The notes: generated by a model not told the origin, from the letters alone. A stretch of DNA of 64,000 nt from Citrobacter sp. On2M (GCF_018035235.1 NZ_WPCV01000005.1:1-64000), one strand, 5' to 3'. Positions 41,700 to 51,249 are shown, counted from the first letter of the stretch. Made by a program: numbers and translations.

Positions 41700-42929
41700 A
41701 TGGCAAAAATCGCTAAGAAGCTCACTGACACTGAAATCAAAAGCACCAAACCTGCCGAGAAAGAGGTTAACCTTTTTGACGGCGATGGTTTGCTCCTGCG
41801 AATCGCTCCCCTGGCGAAGGGAGGGAAGAAAAATTGGTATTTCAGATATGCAGTGCCTGTGACCAAAAAGCGAACTAAGGTGAGCTTAGGAACCTATCCT
41901 CATCTTACACTTGCTAAGGCACGAGCTTTACGTGATGAATACTTGTCGTTGCTTGCAAATGATATAGACCCACAAGTTCATAACACCCAGAAAGCCAATG
42001 CCCTAAAAGATGCAACGGAACATACATTTCAAGCAGTAGCCAAGAAGTGGCTTGATGAGAAAGTCAAAACGTCAGGCATCTCCCAGGATCATGCTAACGA
42101 CATCTGGCGAAGCCTAGAAAGAAATATCTTTCCAACGTTGGGTGATACCCCCATTAAGGAGATTCGCCCTAAAATGCTTAAACAGCATTTAGACCCCATA
42201 GAAAAACGAGGTGTCCTTGAAACACTTCGCCGCATCATATCCCGCCTGAATGAAGTTTTCCGCTATGCAGCAACAGAAGAACTCATAGAATTCAATCCGG
42301 CTGACAATCTTGCCCAGAGATTTAGTAAGCCGAAGAAACAGAACATGCCAGCCCTGCCCCCAACCGAACTCCCCCGCTTCCTTACAGTGTTAAACAACGC
42401 CTCAGTCCGTATGGAGACACGATTGCTGATTGAATGGCAGTTACTAACTTGGGTTCGTCCTGGTGAGGCTGTTCGCACCAGATGGGCCGATATAGATACT
42501 GACAACTCAATGTGGAACATTCCGGCGGAGTTCATGAAAATGAAGAAGCCTCACAAAGTTCCACTAAGTAAAGAAGCTTTGCGAGTCTTGGATTCAATGA
42601 AAGCCATCAGCGGACGTAGAGAGTGGGTTTTCCCCAGTATCAAAGCTCCACTCAATCACATGCATGAACAAACAGCCAATGCGGCCATAATCCGTATGGG
42701 CTTCGGAGGTGAGCTTGTAGCTCACGGTATGCGATCCATTGCTAGAACGGCTGCTGAGGAGTCTGGCAAGTTTAGAACTGATGTCTTAGAAGCCGCCCTT
42801 GCCCACTCGAAGAAAGATGAAATCATTGCAGCCTACAATCGTGCAGAGTATCTCACTGAACGGGTGGTTCTCATGCAATGGTGGAGTGACTATGTTTCGT
42901 CTCAAAAATGCAAAGTTATTGCCGCATAA
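41700..42929 (+). CDS. P4-type tyrosine integrase
   Basis: Site-specific recombinase that would insert and excise the island at ssrA. 409 residues: N-terminal DUF4102/P4 arm-binding domain (DGDGLLLRIAPLAKGG, about 30-45), SAM-like core-binding domain (about 100-190) and catalytic domain with Arg in RPGEAVRTRW (about 250), Lys region (HKVPLS), HGMR box (about 340) and the nucleophile Tyr in IIAAYNRAEY (about 378). All catalytic residues are visible, so it may be active. It reads away from ssrA, as usual. A decayed relative of its C-terminus occurs at 46.64-46.88 kb. Confidence 0.95.
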   Translation: MAKIAKKLTDTEIKSTKPAEKEVNLFDGDGLLLRIAPLAKGGKKNWYFRYAVPVTKKRTKVSLGTYPHLTLAKARALRDEYLSLLANDIDPQVHNTQKANALKDATEHTFQAVAKKWLDEKVKTSGISQDHANDIWRSLERNIFPTLGDTPIKEIRPKMLKQHLDPIEKRGVLETLRRIISRLNEVFRYAATEELIEFNPADNLAQRFSKPKKQNMPALPPTELPRFLTVLNNASVRMETRLLIEWQLLTWVRPGEAVRTRWADIDTDNSMWNIPAEFMKMKKPHKVPLSKEALRVLDSMKAISGRREWVFPSIKAPLNHMHEQTANAAIIRMGFGGELVAHGMRSIARTAAEESGKFRTDVLEAALAHSKKDEIIAAYNRAEYLTERVVLMQWWSDYVSSQKCKVIAA

Positions 42930-43211
42930 ATCTCCCATGATGGGTTAACTATCTTGATTTAGTTAAAGAATTAATAATCACACCATTAACCTATGTGGAC
43001 TAAGCATAGCCATTTACAAATGGGGACCTTGAGTCCACATAACGAAAGCTGTAGGTCATATCAGCTAAATAATTCACATCTCTTCTCGATTATCATACAC
43101 CTCGAAGATTTACCAAATTCGCTCTAATCGATGATAAAAGAGTTGAATTTGGTTAAAAATTGATCAATTTTATCCTCTACATTGTATTGAATCATCCATG
43201 AGGTTTCGTGC

Positions 43212-44768
43212 ATGGCTAGCGAAAATGATAAAAATCATAAAGTTAGAGTCGCACAGTACTTGAGGATGTCTACCGACCATCAGCAATATTCTTTACATAA
43301 TCAGTCCGAATACATCAAAGATTATGCTGAAAAGAACAATATGGAAATCGCTTATACCTACGATGATGCAGGTAAGAGCGGAGTCAGTATCGTAGGCAGG
43401 CATTCTTTGCAGCAGTTACTTAGTGATGTAGAACAAAAGAAAATAGATATACAGGCTGTATTATTTTATGATGTGAGTCGTTTTGGTCGTTTTCAAAACA
43501 GTGATGAAGCTGCATATTATTCCTTTCTATTTGAGAGAAACGGTGTAGACCTTATATACTGTTCTGAACCTATACCCACTAAAGATTTCCCTTTAGAGTC
43601 TTCTGTAATACTGAATATAAAAAGATCTAGTGCTGCATATCACAGCAGGAATTTATCAGAAAAGGTATTTATAGGACAAGTAAATTTAATAAAGCTTGGT
43701 TATCATCAAGGCGGCATGGCTGGTTATGGGCTGAGACGTCTTTTAGTAGATGAAAATGGCATAGCTAAAGAAATATTGAGTTTCCGCAAAAGAAAGAGTA
43801 TTCAAACAGATAGAGTAATATTAATTCCGGGCCCCAAAAATGAGATAAAAATTGTAAATAGAATCTATGATCTCTTTATAGATTATAACGTACCAGAATT
43901 CATTATTGCTGAGAGATTAAATGAACAGAATATACCTGCAGAAAATGGAACATTATGGACTCGTGCAAAAGTACATCAAATCTTGACAAATGAAAAATAT
44001 ATTGGAAACAACATATATAACAAAACCTCATCTAAACTAAAAAGTAGACTTGTAAAAAACCCCAAACATGAATGGGTTAGATGTGACAAAGCATATAAAC
44101 CCATTATTTCAAAGAAAAAATATAATAAAGCTCAAGATATAATTCAGCTCCGATCCATACATTTGACTAATGAAGAGCTTTTAGAAAAGCTAAAACAAAA
44201 ATTGGAATCTAATGGAAAACTATCAGGATTTATCATTGATGAAGATGATACAGGCCCTTCATCTTCTGTTTACAGAACCCGATTTGGTGGTCTTTTAAGA
44301 GCATATACTTTGATTGGTTATAAGCCAGAACATGATTACAGTTATCTCCAAATAAATGAAGCACTAAGATCATTTTACTCAGGTATAATTGAGGATTTTA
44401 AGGGGAGGATTTTAAAAAGTAACTGCTATATAGACGAATATAAATATGCCCCAATGCTTTACATCAATGATGAGCTTTTAATTTCCGTCCTTATTACTAA
44501 ATGCATACATATGAAATCAGGTAAACTTAGATGGAAGGTCCGGTTTGATAACTCACAGAAAGCAGACATAACAATTGTTATACGAATGGATTCACAAAAT
44601 ATTTCGCCTCTTGATTTTTATATCATACCAAAGATAGAAAACGAATATAGTAAAATGTGCATGACGGAAACAAACAACATTCGATTAGATCTCTATAGAT
44701 TTGATAATCTGGATAAACTTCTACAAATTATTACTCGCATGAAAGTGAGGGAACTATATGCTGCCTGA
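43212..44768 (+). CDS. Large serine recombinase
   Basis: 518 residues. N-terminal resolvase/invertase domain (about 11-150) with catalytic Ser20 in YLRMSTDHQ and the VSRFGRF arginine block; then a recombinase domain (about 175-330, with LTNEKYIGNNIYN). The C-terminal part is unlike typical phage integrases and shows no obvious Cys zinc-ribbon. The base composition is much more A/T rich than the backbone. GAGG precedes the ATG. It overlaps the first ParB-like gene by 11 nt and forms an operon of three genes. Substrate sites are unknown. Confidence 0.9.
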   Translation: MASENDKNHKVRVAQYLRMSTDHQQYSLHNQSEYIKDYAEKNNMEIAYTYDDAGKSGVSIVGRHSLQQLLSDVEQKKIDIQAVLFYDVSRFGRFQNSDEAAYYSFLFERNGVDLIYCSEPIPTKDFPLESSVILNIKRSSAAYHSRNLSEKVFIGQVNLIKLGYHQGGMAGYGLRRLLVDENGIAKEILSFRKRKSIQTDRVILIPGPKNEIKIVNRIYDLFIDYNVPEFIIAERLNEQNIPAENGTLWTRAKVHQILTNEKYIGNNIYNKTSSKLKSRLVKNPKHEWVRCDKAYKPIISKKKYNKAQDIIQLRSIHLTNEELLEKLKQKLESNGKLSGFIIDEDDTGPSSSVYRTRFGGLLRAYTLIGYKPEHDYSYLQINEALRSFYSGIIEDFKGRILKSNCYIDEYKYAPMLYINDELLISVLITKCIHMKSGKLRWKVRFDNSQKADITIVIRMDSQNISPLDFYIIPKIENEYSKMCMTETNNIRLDLYRFDNLDKLLQIITRMKVRELYAA

Positions 44769-45654
44769 AACAAATGAATTCCCAATAATACAAATTGAGA
44801 TTGCAAAAATAAAATTCCTTAACCCAAGAACTAGAAATAAGGTAGTGCATGAAGAAATTAAGGAAAGCATAAAAAAAAGAGGATTAAGCAAGCCTATAAG
44901 CGTGAGAGCGATTGATGAAGACGATTTCAAATATGCTTTAATTTGTGGTCAAGGGAGAATAGAGGCTCTCGTTGCATTAGGTGAAACCATTATTCCAGCA
45001 ATTATAAGAGATGTATCAGAAGAAGATGCTTACGTTATGAGTTTAGTTGAAAACATTGCAAGGAGGAGACCACGTTCCAATGAGTTATTACAGGTAATAA
45101 AAGATATGAAAATCAGAGGACTTTCAGACTCCGAAATAAGTGAGATTACTGGGTATTCATCGAACTGGGTGAGCAGTATAAATATGCTTCTTGATAAGGG
45201 AGAGCATAAACTTCTCTCTGCAGTCGAACGGGGGAATTTGCCTCTATATCTTGCAGTGCAATTTGCAAGATGTGAAACTGAAGAAGCTCAAGATATTCTT
45301 ACCGAAGCATATGATAAAAAATTAATTAAAAGCCGGGACATTATAAAGATAAAACACATTCTAAATCAGCGAACAATTGGGAATAAAGGTGCAAAAGCAG
45401 CCGGGTTTTATTATCACAAACCATCAAAAAGAATGACTGCTGAGGAGTTAATTGGGCTTTATGAAAATAGTATCGCTGAACATAAATCTGTTTATAACAA
45501 CTCTAAATTTATAAAAACTAATTTACTGATAGTAAATGAGATTTTTAACATCATAATGATGAATAAAAGCTTTCAAAATTTACTTGAACAAGAGAATCTA
45601 TCAGAACTGCCATCTCAAATCCTCAATCCAATAAACAAAGAGGCTTCAAAATGA
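44758..45654 (+). CDS. ParB/RepB-like DNA-binding protein, first of pair
   Basis: 298 residues with an N-terminal ParB/Srx-like domain (about 8-95) carrying a CGQGRIEAL block in place of the usual GERR nucleotide motif and an ENIARRRP block, followed by a helix-turn-helix (about 120-150, ISEITGYSSNWVSSI) and a C-terminal region resembling RepB plasmid-partition proteins. Overlaps both neighbours (11 nt upstream, 4 nt downstream), so it is translationally coupled. No ParA partner is present, which argues against a classical partition system. Confidence 0.8.
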   Translation: MLPETNEFPIIQIEIAKIKFLNPRTRNKVVHEEIKESIKKRGLSKPISVRAIDEDDFKYALICGQGRIEALVALGETIIPAIIRDVSEEDAYVMSLVENIARRRPRSNELLQVIKDMKIRGLSDSEISEITGYSSNWVSSINMLLDKGEHKLLSAVERGNLPLYLAVQFARCETEEAQDILTEAYDKKLIKSRDIIKIKHILNQRTIGNKGAKAAGFYYHKPSKRMTAEELIGLYENSIAEHKSVYNNSKFIKTNLLIVNEIFNIIMMNKSFQNLLEQENLSELPSQILNPINKEASK

Positions 45655-46547
45655 TTCAGATACGTTTTGGCGACAATTTTATTTATTTAGAAACTAACAA
45701 GTTAATTCCCTCTAAGGAATTGTTAGAAAATGTAAAGTTAAGTCATAAATATCATCAAATAGTTACCTCTGTTGAAAGCTTAGGTATTATTGAACCAATA
45801 ATAGTGTTCTATGACAAAGATAAAGATGCCATTAAGATACTCGATGGCCATTTGAGGGTTGAGGCTTTAAAAGACTTAGGCATAGAAAAAGCTCCATGTA
45901 TACTTTCGAGCATAGATGATGCGTTCACTCCTAACAAACAAGTCAATCATATAAATGTAGTTGAAGAACATAGAATGATAATCAAGTCCTTGGCAAAAGT
46001 TTCAATTGAAAAACTTAGTGCTGCTTTGGGAATATCTATTGATGCTATAAAAGATAAAGCTAATGTGATGAACGGTATAGATCCAAGTGTAATTGCGAAA
46101 CTTTCTGATAAACCTATACCTAAGGCTACATTTGATGTTTTGAGGAAAATGAAGCCAATTCGTCAAATTGAAGCAGTCGGTACAATGATTAATTTTGATA
46201 ATTATAGTAAAAAATTTGCAATGAGCATCTTGGATGCTACACCGGCATCAATGATAGTAAATAAAGGGAAAAACACTCCCTATAAAAAGGACATAAAAAA
46301 AACCATACTTCGTCTGGAACAGGAAATGGCAACAACTTCGGAAGAAACAAAAAAACTTCAAACCGAGTATGGTTCAGATATGTTGAAATTCGTGATAATC
46401 CAGTCATATATTAATAAATTACTTGGTAACTCTAAAGTTCTTCATTGGTTCTTGGAAAACGAGGTTGATTATCTTAATGAGTTAAAAAGAATTTCGAGAA
46501 TAAACTCTTTAGCTGATAAGACTCTTGCTGAAAACAGCCAGTCATAG
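45651..46547 (+). CDS. ParB/RepB-like protein, second of pair
   Basis: 298 residues, the same length as the preceding protein and sharing its layout: N-terminal ParB-like domain with DGHLRVEAL at the GERR position and VEEHRM in place of the ENxxR block, a putative HTH (about 120-150) and a C-terminal helical region with LRLEQEMATTSEETKK. Probably an ancient paralogue or functional partner of the first. The start ATG overlaps the previous stop as ATGA. The role with the serine recombinase is unknown. Confidence 0.75.
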   Translation: MIQIRFGDNFIYLETNKLIPSKELLENVKLSHKYHQIVTSVESLGIIEPIIVFYDKDKDAIKILDGHLRVEALKDLGIEKAPCILSSIDDAFTPNKQVNHINVVEEHRMIIKSLAKVSIEKLSAALGISIDAIKDKANVMNGIDPSVIAKLSDKPIPKATFDVLRKMKPIRQIEAVGTMINFDNYSKKFAMSILDATPASMIVNKGKNTPYKKDIKKTILRLEQEMATTSEETKKLQTEYGSDMLKFVIIQSYINKLLGNSKVLHWFLENEVDYLNELKRISRINSLADKTLAENSQS

Positions 46548-46635
46548 GTATGGTTTTATATAGACAAAAAATTAATAAGTATATTTACACAGCCACATAG
46601 GTTTCTATTATATATTAGTAACATAAGGAGTCAGT

Positions 46636-46877
46636 ATTAGCCGTTATCATGCGAACGGGTTAAGGGTGTGAACGTGTGGCTAACGGGATGAGATCTATTT
46701 TGAATACTATTGGTAAGTTGGAACAGAAACATTTGAAGCGACTCTTGCACACTTGAAAAAAGATGAAACAAGTGCAACCAAGAATCGCGAGGAATGTCCG
46801 GCAGAGCGATTTGTGCTAATGCTATGGCGGGGGGGACATATGTTAAATGACAAGAAATAAAAGTGATTGCAGCCAAA
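46636..46877 (+). pseudogene. Decayed P4-type integrase, C-terminal remnant
   Basis: Translated in the frame of 46646 the DNA aligns without gaps with the integrase at 41.7 kb around its HGMR box (remnant ERVANGMRSI versus ELVAHGMRSI), with a stop at 46661-46663. After a frame change near 46720 it continues as ATLAHLKKDE (versus AALAHSKKDE), then ERFVLM (versus ERVVLM), and finally DNA similar to the last codons of the intact gene. The N-terminal four fifths are missing. It is a relic of an earlier island at this locus. Confidence 0.8.
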
Positions 46878-47092
46878 TTTTAGAGGACTTGATAGGAAAC
46901 TGTCGTTATAGTTTAGTGGGGATTTTTTATTTCAAGATAATCATTAAAATTGTATAAATCCATAGTCAACTACATTACGAGTATCACCGTTCGTCCTATG
47001 CATTTAGATTTTAACCATTTAAAAGAGCCTCATAGGCTTAAAATTAAAAATATAAATCCCTTACTAAAAGCTTCAGGGATTTATATATTTAC
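46878..47092. other. AT-rich spacer with terminator of the kinase-TPR operon
   Basis: No credible gene. The stem TATAAATCCC (47051-47060) / GGGATTTATA (47076-47085) sits just past the stop of the minus-strand TPR gene and, with flanking A/T tracts, is a likely terminator. The small open frame on the plus strand here consists of the hairpin and antisense sequence. Confidence 0.6.
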
Positions 47093-48730
47093 CTATTTCT
47101 TGGTTAACCAAATAGTTGGATTACTACTGCTTAAATTGAATATAGCTGAACTCTTACTTACTAAAAACTTATCTGTGGACTTACTTATACCTTCTGTCAG
47201 TAAAGCTCGCCAGTTTGAAGGATCTTTTCTTATCCTTTCTAATTTCGGCATATAAAATCTTATAGCAGGATCGTTCCAAATCCCCCCTTTACCGACTTTC
47301 TTACTGAAAGACAGGAATAAATCATTGGCCCAAGGTGATTGCGAAATAATAGCCTCTCTGAGATGGTTCATTTCAGCCAACACTTGTGAAGGATGATTTA
47401 TAGATAAAAATGTATTAATGGATTTCTCATACCATTCTCTTCCCGCATTAAAATCCTTTAACTTATAGAAGATGAAACCAATATTAGCATATGCGTGGGC
47501 AATTGTTCCCTTATCTTGAGAATGAGACGCTTTTTCTATATATTTCAAAATAGGACTGACAGATTCAATACTTATTTCTTCATTTTCAATTTCAGCCTTA
47601 GACACTTCAGCAAAATATTTGTTCAAAATTAATGTATCGTTATCAGGCTCTACGATTAGACCTTTTTTTACAATACGAATCATCTCATCATATTTGTCCA
47701 ACAAAGCTGCAATATAGCTACTTAATATAGCAGGTTCACCAGAATACGGTTCTTCTTCTTGCCATAATAAAGCATATTTTAAGGCAGACTCCATATCACA
47801 TTCTTCGTAATAAGCCCAACACTTTGCCTCATTTGAATTTTTTCTTTTCTTCAAATGTTCATCGTCTACTAAATTTTTCAAGTCACTAATTCTTTCAGCC
47901 CATTTAGCTTGGGCTAAAACATTCGAATTTGGATGTTTCAGAGAATTAATAAAAAGAGGCTTTGCCTTTTTTTGATTACCACTCAATAATTCAAGAGATG
48001 CCAGGCAACTATTTAACTCAGTTAGATGAAAATCTGATTTAATGGTGTCGATTAATTTTTTTGCAATTTTCCAGTTTTGAGAATTACGACCATTACTCTT
48101 TGCTACTGCAATTTCTGCAGATAAAATCCAAGGGTCAGAGGTCAAATTAGGATTTGTTTTAAGAATTTTATGAGCAATATCATTTTCATTTACACTAATG
48201 AAAAACCTTGAGGAAACTCTTGATACCCAACGATTATGATTTGAAAGTTGCAAGCCAGTTAATATGCTTTTCCTTGCAGAGTCATGTTCTCCGATAGATA
48301 CAAATGCTCTTCCTAAATCAATCCAACTCAAGGAGTCTTTGGGGTGCTCTTTTAACCATTTCCGCTTTAAGCGAATTTCTTCTTCAGCGTTATGCCCTAC
48401 ATTTTCCAAAGGGAAAAAGGCGTTTCCATCCAAAATATGTTTTGCCAGATCTTTTAATCTTATAGGAGAGTACTGATCCTTCAAAATGTATTCTGCCACA
48501 TGTTGAACTTGGGATATATTGTTAGTGAGGATAGCTATGTTAAGCAATTCAGCACCAACCCCAAGTGATCTTTTATACTTAAAATCATTTATAAGTTCAA
48601 AGAAATAAGTGCTTTCAATCTCAGGCGAAATTGTTGAGTTCACGGATAGAAACTCAATAGTTGGAACATCTATTGAGTTTTTCCATATCGGTATCAAATC
48701 TCGCCTGTCTATTTTCTTAAATACACTCAT
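47093..48730 (-). CDS. TPR-repeat protein coupled to a protein kinase
   Basis: 545 residues, largely alpha-helical, with several TPR-like repeats recognisable (for example SWIDLGRAFVSIGEHDSARK at about 140 and IGFIFYKLKDFNAGREWYEK at about 410). No signal peptide or membrane segment. Probably a scaffold or substrate-sensing partner for the kinase encoded 9 nt upstream in the same operon. A GTGAGAG ribosome-binding site lies inside that junction. I do not recognise a named family. Confidence 0.8.
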   Translation of the reverse strand: MSVFKKIDRRDLIPIWKNSIDVPTIEFLSVNSTISPEIESTYFFELINDFKYKRSLGVGAELLNIAILTNNISQVQHVAEYILKDQYSPIRLKDLAKHILDGNAFFPLENVGHNAEEEIRLKRKWLKEHPKDSLSWIDLGRAFVSIGEHDSARKSILTGLQLSNHNRWVSRVSSRFFISVNENDIAHKILKTNPNLTSDPWILSAEIAVAKSNGRNSQNWKIAKKLIDTIKSDFHLTELNSCLASLELLSGNQKKAKPLFINSLKHPNSNVLAQAKWAERISDLKNLVDDEHLKKRKNSNEAKCWAYYEECDMESALKYALLWQEEEPYSGEPAILSSYIAALLDKYDEMIRIVKKGLIVEPDNDTLILNKYFAEVSKAEIENEEISIESVSPILKYIEKASHSQDKGTIAHAYANIGFIFYKLKDFNAGREWYEKSINTFLSINHPSQVLAEMNHLREAIISQSPWANDLFLSFSKKVGKGGIWNDPAIRFYMPKLERIRKDPSNWRALLTEGISKSTDKFLVSKSSAIFNLSSSNPTIWLTKK

Positions 48731-48739
48731 ATTACACTC

Positions 48740-49822
48740 TCACTTAATACCTTCAATTTTCATTTTTTTAAGCATCAAATCAAAATCACTTACAAATCGT
48801 TCGATACCTAATACAGGGTTCTTCATTGTTATGGTTTTAGAACAACCTCGTAGTTTATAATTAGGATGACTGCATTGACGAACTATGTCTTTTAGTTTTT
48901 TAGACATCCATTCAGGCTTGATGGTATCAAACTCTATCAAAATTTTCTCAAAAGCTTGCTCAAGATAAGGCAGTGATAATTCATAAGAATTACCTTGGCC
49001 TCCCCAAGAACGAGGAGAAATATCTGAAGGTAAGGTCATTTTTAAAAGTGCATTAAGTGTTAAGCCTGTAAAAAGAAAAGTAATAAGTGATCCGTATTGA
49101 TACAAGTCACATCGTTGCCTTCTGTCAAGCCATTCTTTAACAGTATATCCATAAATTTGCTCAGGTGGTGCATATGCTGGATCGCCGGCAATATTATATG
49201 CATCGTGCAACTGAGGTTGGCCTTGTAAACTTGCTCTTCCTAAGTCACCAATTTTCGCCCCTAACTCACTGAAAATCATTATATTTGAAGGTTTTATATC
49301 TTGGTGAGCTATACTGGAGTTATGCAGTTGAATTAACCCTAAAGCAACATCTTTCAAATGCTGCAACTTAGCCATAATTGATATTTCAGCAGAAGTAGAC
49401 AAATATTTCCTTATATCTCCTTGGTCTGCAAGCTCTAAAACAAGATATGGGACGACTTTCATAAAATCGCCGTCAACAAATTCATCACCAGCATCTAAAA
49501 CTTTTACTATTCTTTTCAGTCTCTTAGAATCACAAATTTGATGAAGCTGATTTTCAAATTGATAAATTGTAGTTAATGTGTGTAAATCCGCCATAACATT
49601 TCTTTTAGCTTCAGCAGAGCGTTTCAAACTATTAGAAAAATCAAAGGCTTTTAAAAAGAATTCCTTTCCAGTTTCAGTGTCACTGACTATATACGAAACA
49701 GAGAAGTTCCCCCCAGTACCTGGAACTCCTTCTTCTTTATTACTAATTCGTCTATGCACCAGCCATTTTTCTTTTAAAATCTTTCCTTCTAATGTGTTAG
49801 CTGGACTAAGCATCTCTGTCAT
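48740..49822 (-). CDS. Eukaryotic-like Ser/Thr protein kinase
   Basis: 360 residues, cytoplasmic. Hanks-type kinase with a complete set of motifs: Gly-rich loop GTGGNFSVSY (about 33-42), Lys in FFLKAFDF, catalytic loop AHQDIKPSNIM (HQD replacing HRD), DLG in KIGDLGRAS (DFG equivalent) and PAYAPPE (APE). No membrane anchor or PASTA domain. The ATG at 49822 with GGAGG at 49830-49834 is preferred over an in-frame start at 49849. The catalytic residues appear intact, so an active kinase is predicted. First gene of an operon with the TPR protein; target unknown. Confidence 0.9.
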   Translation of the reverse strand: MTEMLSPANTLEGKILKEKWLVHRRISNKEEGVPGTGGNFSVSYIVSDTETGKEFFLKAFDFSNSLKRSAEAKRNVMADLHTLTTIYQFENQLHQICDSKRLKRIVKVLDAGDEFVDGDFMKVVPYLVLELADQGDIRKYLSTSAEISIMAKLQHLKDVALGLIQLHNSSIAHQDIKPSNIMIFSELGAKIGDLGRASLQGQPQLHDAYNIAGDPAYAPPEQIYGYTVKEWLDRRQRCDLYQYGSLITFLFTGLTLNALLKMTLPSDISPRSWGGQGNSYELSLPYLEQAFEKILIEFDTIKPEWMSKKLKDIVRQCSHPNYKLRGCSKTITMKNPVLGIERFVSDFDLMLKKMKIEGIK

Positions 49823-49934
49823 ATAGTAGCCTCCATTTTTTTGTATCATTTTTACTCAGAAATCGTCATAAGTAAAGTTCAAAAGAAAAAAATGTTACGA
49901 ATCGTTTCACCTTAAGATGTAAACTTAAAACAAA

Positions 49935-50549
49935 TCATATTTCAATATTATCGAGAGAGAACAGATTTAAGACAGATGCACTTATGTATCTAAAGTTACT
50001 TTTTTCTTTGAATTTTTCATCAAAAGATAGCAGATTTTCTATGTATGTATTTAAAATTTTTTTTATGCTTTCAAGTTTGACCACCTTATAAGCAACAACA
50101 TATTGAAGTATTGAAAAAGCCTTCTTTATATCATAAAGCAACAACACTTTATTCATTCGAATTGAAAATTCATTTTCGTCATTTTTAAATTTATTTATAA
50201 AAGAAATCACAAATAAATCACTTGCTATTTCTTGAAAATAAGCCATTTCTAATGCTTCCTTAACCTCAGGGCAATGAATAAAATGATAGCCATCGTCATT
50301 TAGCTCTAAATACAAATGTTTAATGTCTTTTTTTACTTTCAACGAAATTATAGATTTATATAATAAAAGATCACTACCAAGAAAAACCCTATTCGCATCG
50401 ATAACAGATAATGGTATTGACAAATACCCGGTATTGCTTATGTAAATTGTATTGTCTTGATCAATATAAATATTGTTATAATCATAATAGTCAGAAAAAT
50501 CTTTCGCTATTATTGAAACGGCAGAAATAAACTCTTTTTTATTTTCCAT
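49935..50549 (-). CDS. Unknown protein
   Basis: 204 residues, cytoplasmic, Lys/Ile/Asn-rich and predicted helical in its C-terminal half. I recognise no family. ATG at 50549 follows AAGGAGG; a GTG two codons upstream is possible. It ends 112 nt upstream of the kinase gene start, in the same direction, so it may be the first gene of the kinase-TPR transcription unit. Confidence 0.7.
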   Translation of the reverse strand: MENKKEFISAVSIIAKDFSDYYDYNNIYIDQDNTIYISNTGYLSIPLSVIDANRVFLGSDLLLYKSIISLKVKKDIKHLYLELNDDGYHFIHCPEVKEALEMAYFQEIASDLFVISFINKFKNDENEFSIRMNKVLLLYDIKKAFSILQYVVAYKVVKLESIKKILNTYIENLLSFDEKFKEKSNFRYISASVLNLFSLDNIEI

Positions 50550-50611
50550 ATTCACACCTCCTTTTTATCTTTTAATTGATTATAGGTAAAAGTCAATAAT
50601 AGAGAAGTTGA

Positions 50612-51229
50612 TTGCAATATCTATTAAAGAAACCTATACTTACTCTTCCTAACCATGATGAGATTTTGCTCATGTCCATCAATAGATATATTCTCTCTCA
50701 AGTTTGCATCCCTGATTATTTCTTCCCTTTCCCTCCTTACATTAGAACCCAATTCATTGAAGAAAGTCTTTGTGGGAAAGGTTTTATTTCTATTTTTATG
50801 ATTATTGATAAGGAGTTTAAGAAAAATACACGCATATTCTATAACTTTACTTCTGCTTGCAAAGAATTGCACACTCTAAACAACACAAAAAATAAAACAG
50901 AAAACCCCAAAGCAATAAACAAATCGGCAATAGTATTTATTTCAGAAATAGATGACAACATCAATCATGAAATTGATTACATGAACATAGAGGAACTAAA
51001 AGAGCCATCATTTAACGCTTCTATTAGTTCCATTAATGAGTTGGAATCTTCTTTTGAAGACAAGGTTTTCGCTAAGAAATTTACTGCAAATATCCTATCA
51101 TCTTCTTTTGCTTACAGAAAGACAATAACCCAAGACATATATTTTATACTTCCAAAAAATGATATATGCTTAGAAGAATCACCTGACTCTGAGAATTATA
51201 AAAAAACCACGAACACTGTTAAACCCTAA
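50612..51229 (+). CDS. Unknown protein, start uncertain
   Basis: Open frame of up to 205 codons beginning at a TTG; the first in-frame ATG is at 50672 (185 codons). It is Ser/Asn/Glu-rich in the middle with no recognised domain. Divergent from the previous unknown gene with 62 bp between the longest starts. Ribosome-binding signals are weak, so it could be a 5'-truncated gene. Confidence 0.5.
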   Translation: MQYLLKKPILTLPNHDEILLMSINRYILSQVCIPDYFFPFPPYIRTQFIEESLCGKGFISIFMIIDKEFKKNTRIFYNFTSACKELHTLNNTKNKTENPKAINKSAIVFISEIDDNINHEIDYMNIEELKEPSFNASISSINELESSFEDKVFAKKFTANILSSSFAYRKTITQDIYFILPKNDICLEESPDSENYKKTTNTVKP

Positions 51230-51249
51230 TGGATTTATATAAGGCATTG

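Noticed and set aside
44758-46547. Reading the two ParB-like genes as a plasmid partition system
   Set aside because: No ParA ATPase and no replication gene are present, and the genes are translationally coupled to a recombinase.
46950-47255. 101-codon plus-strand open frame
   Set aside because: It contains the terminator hairpin and the antisense end of the TPR gene; no ribosome-binding site and no protein-like character.
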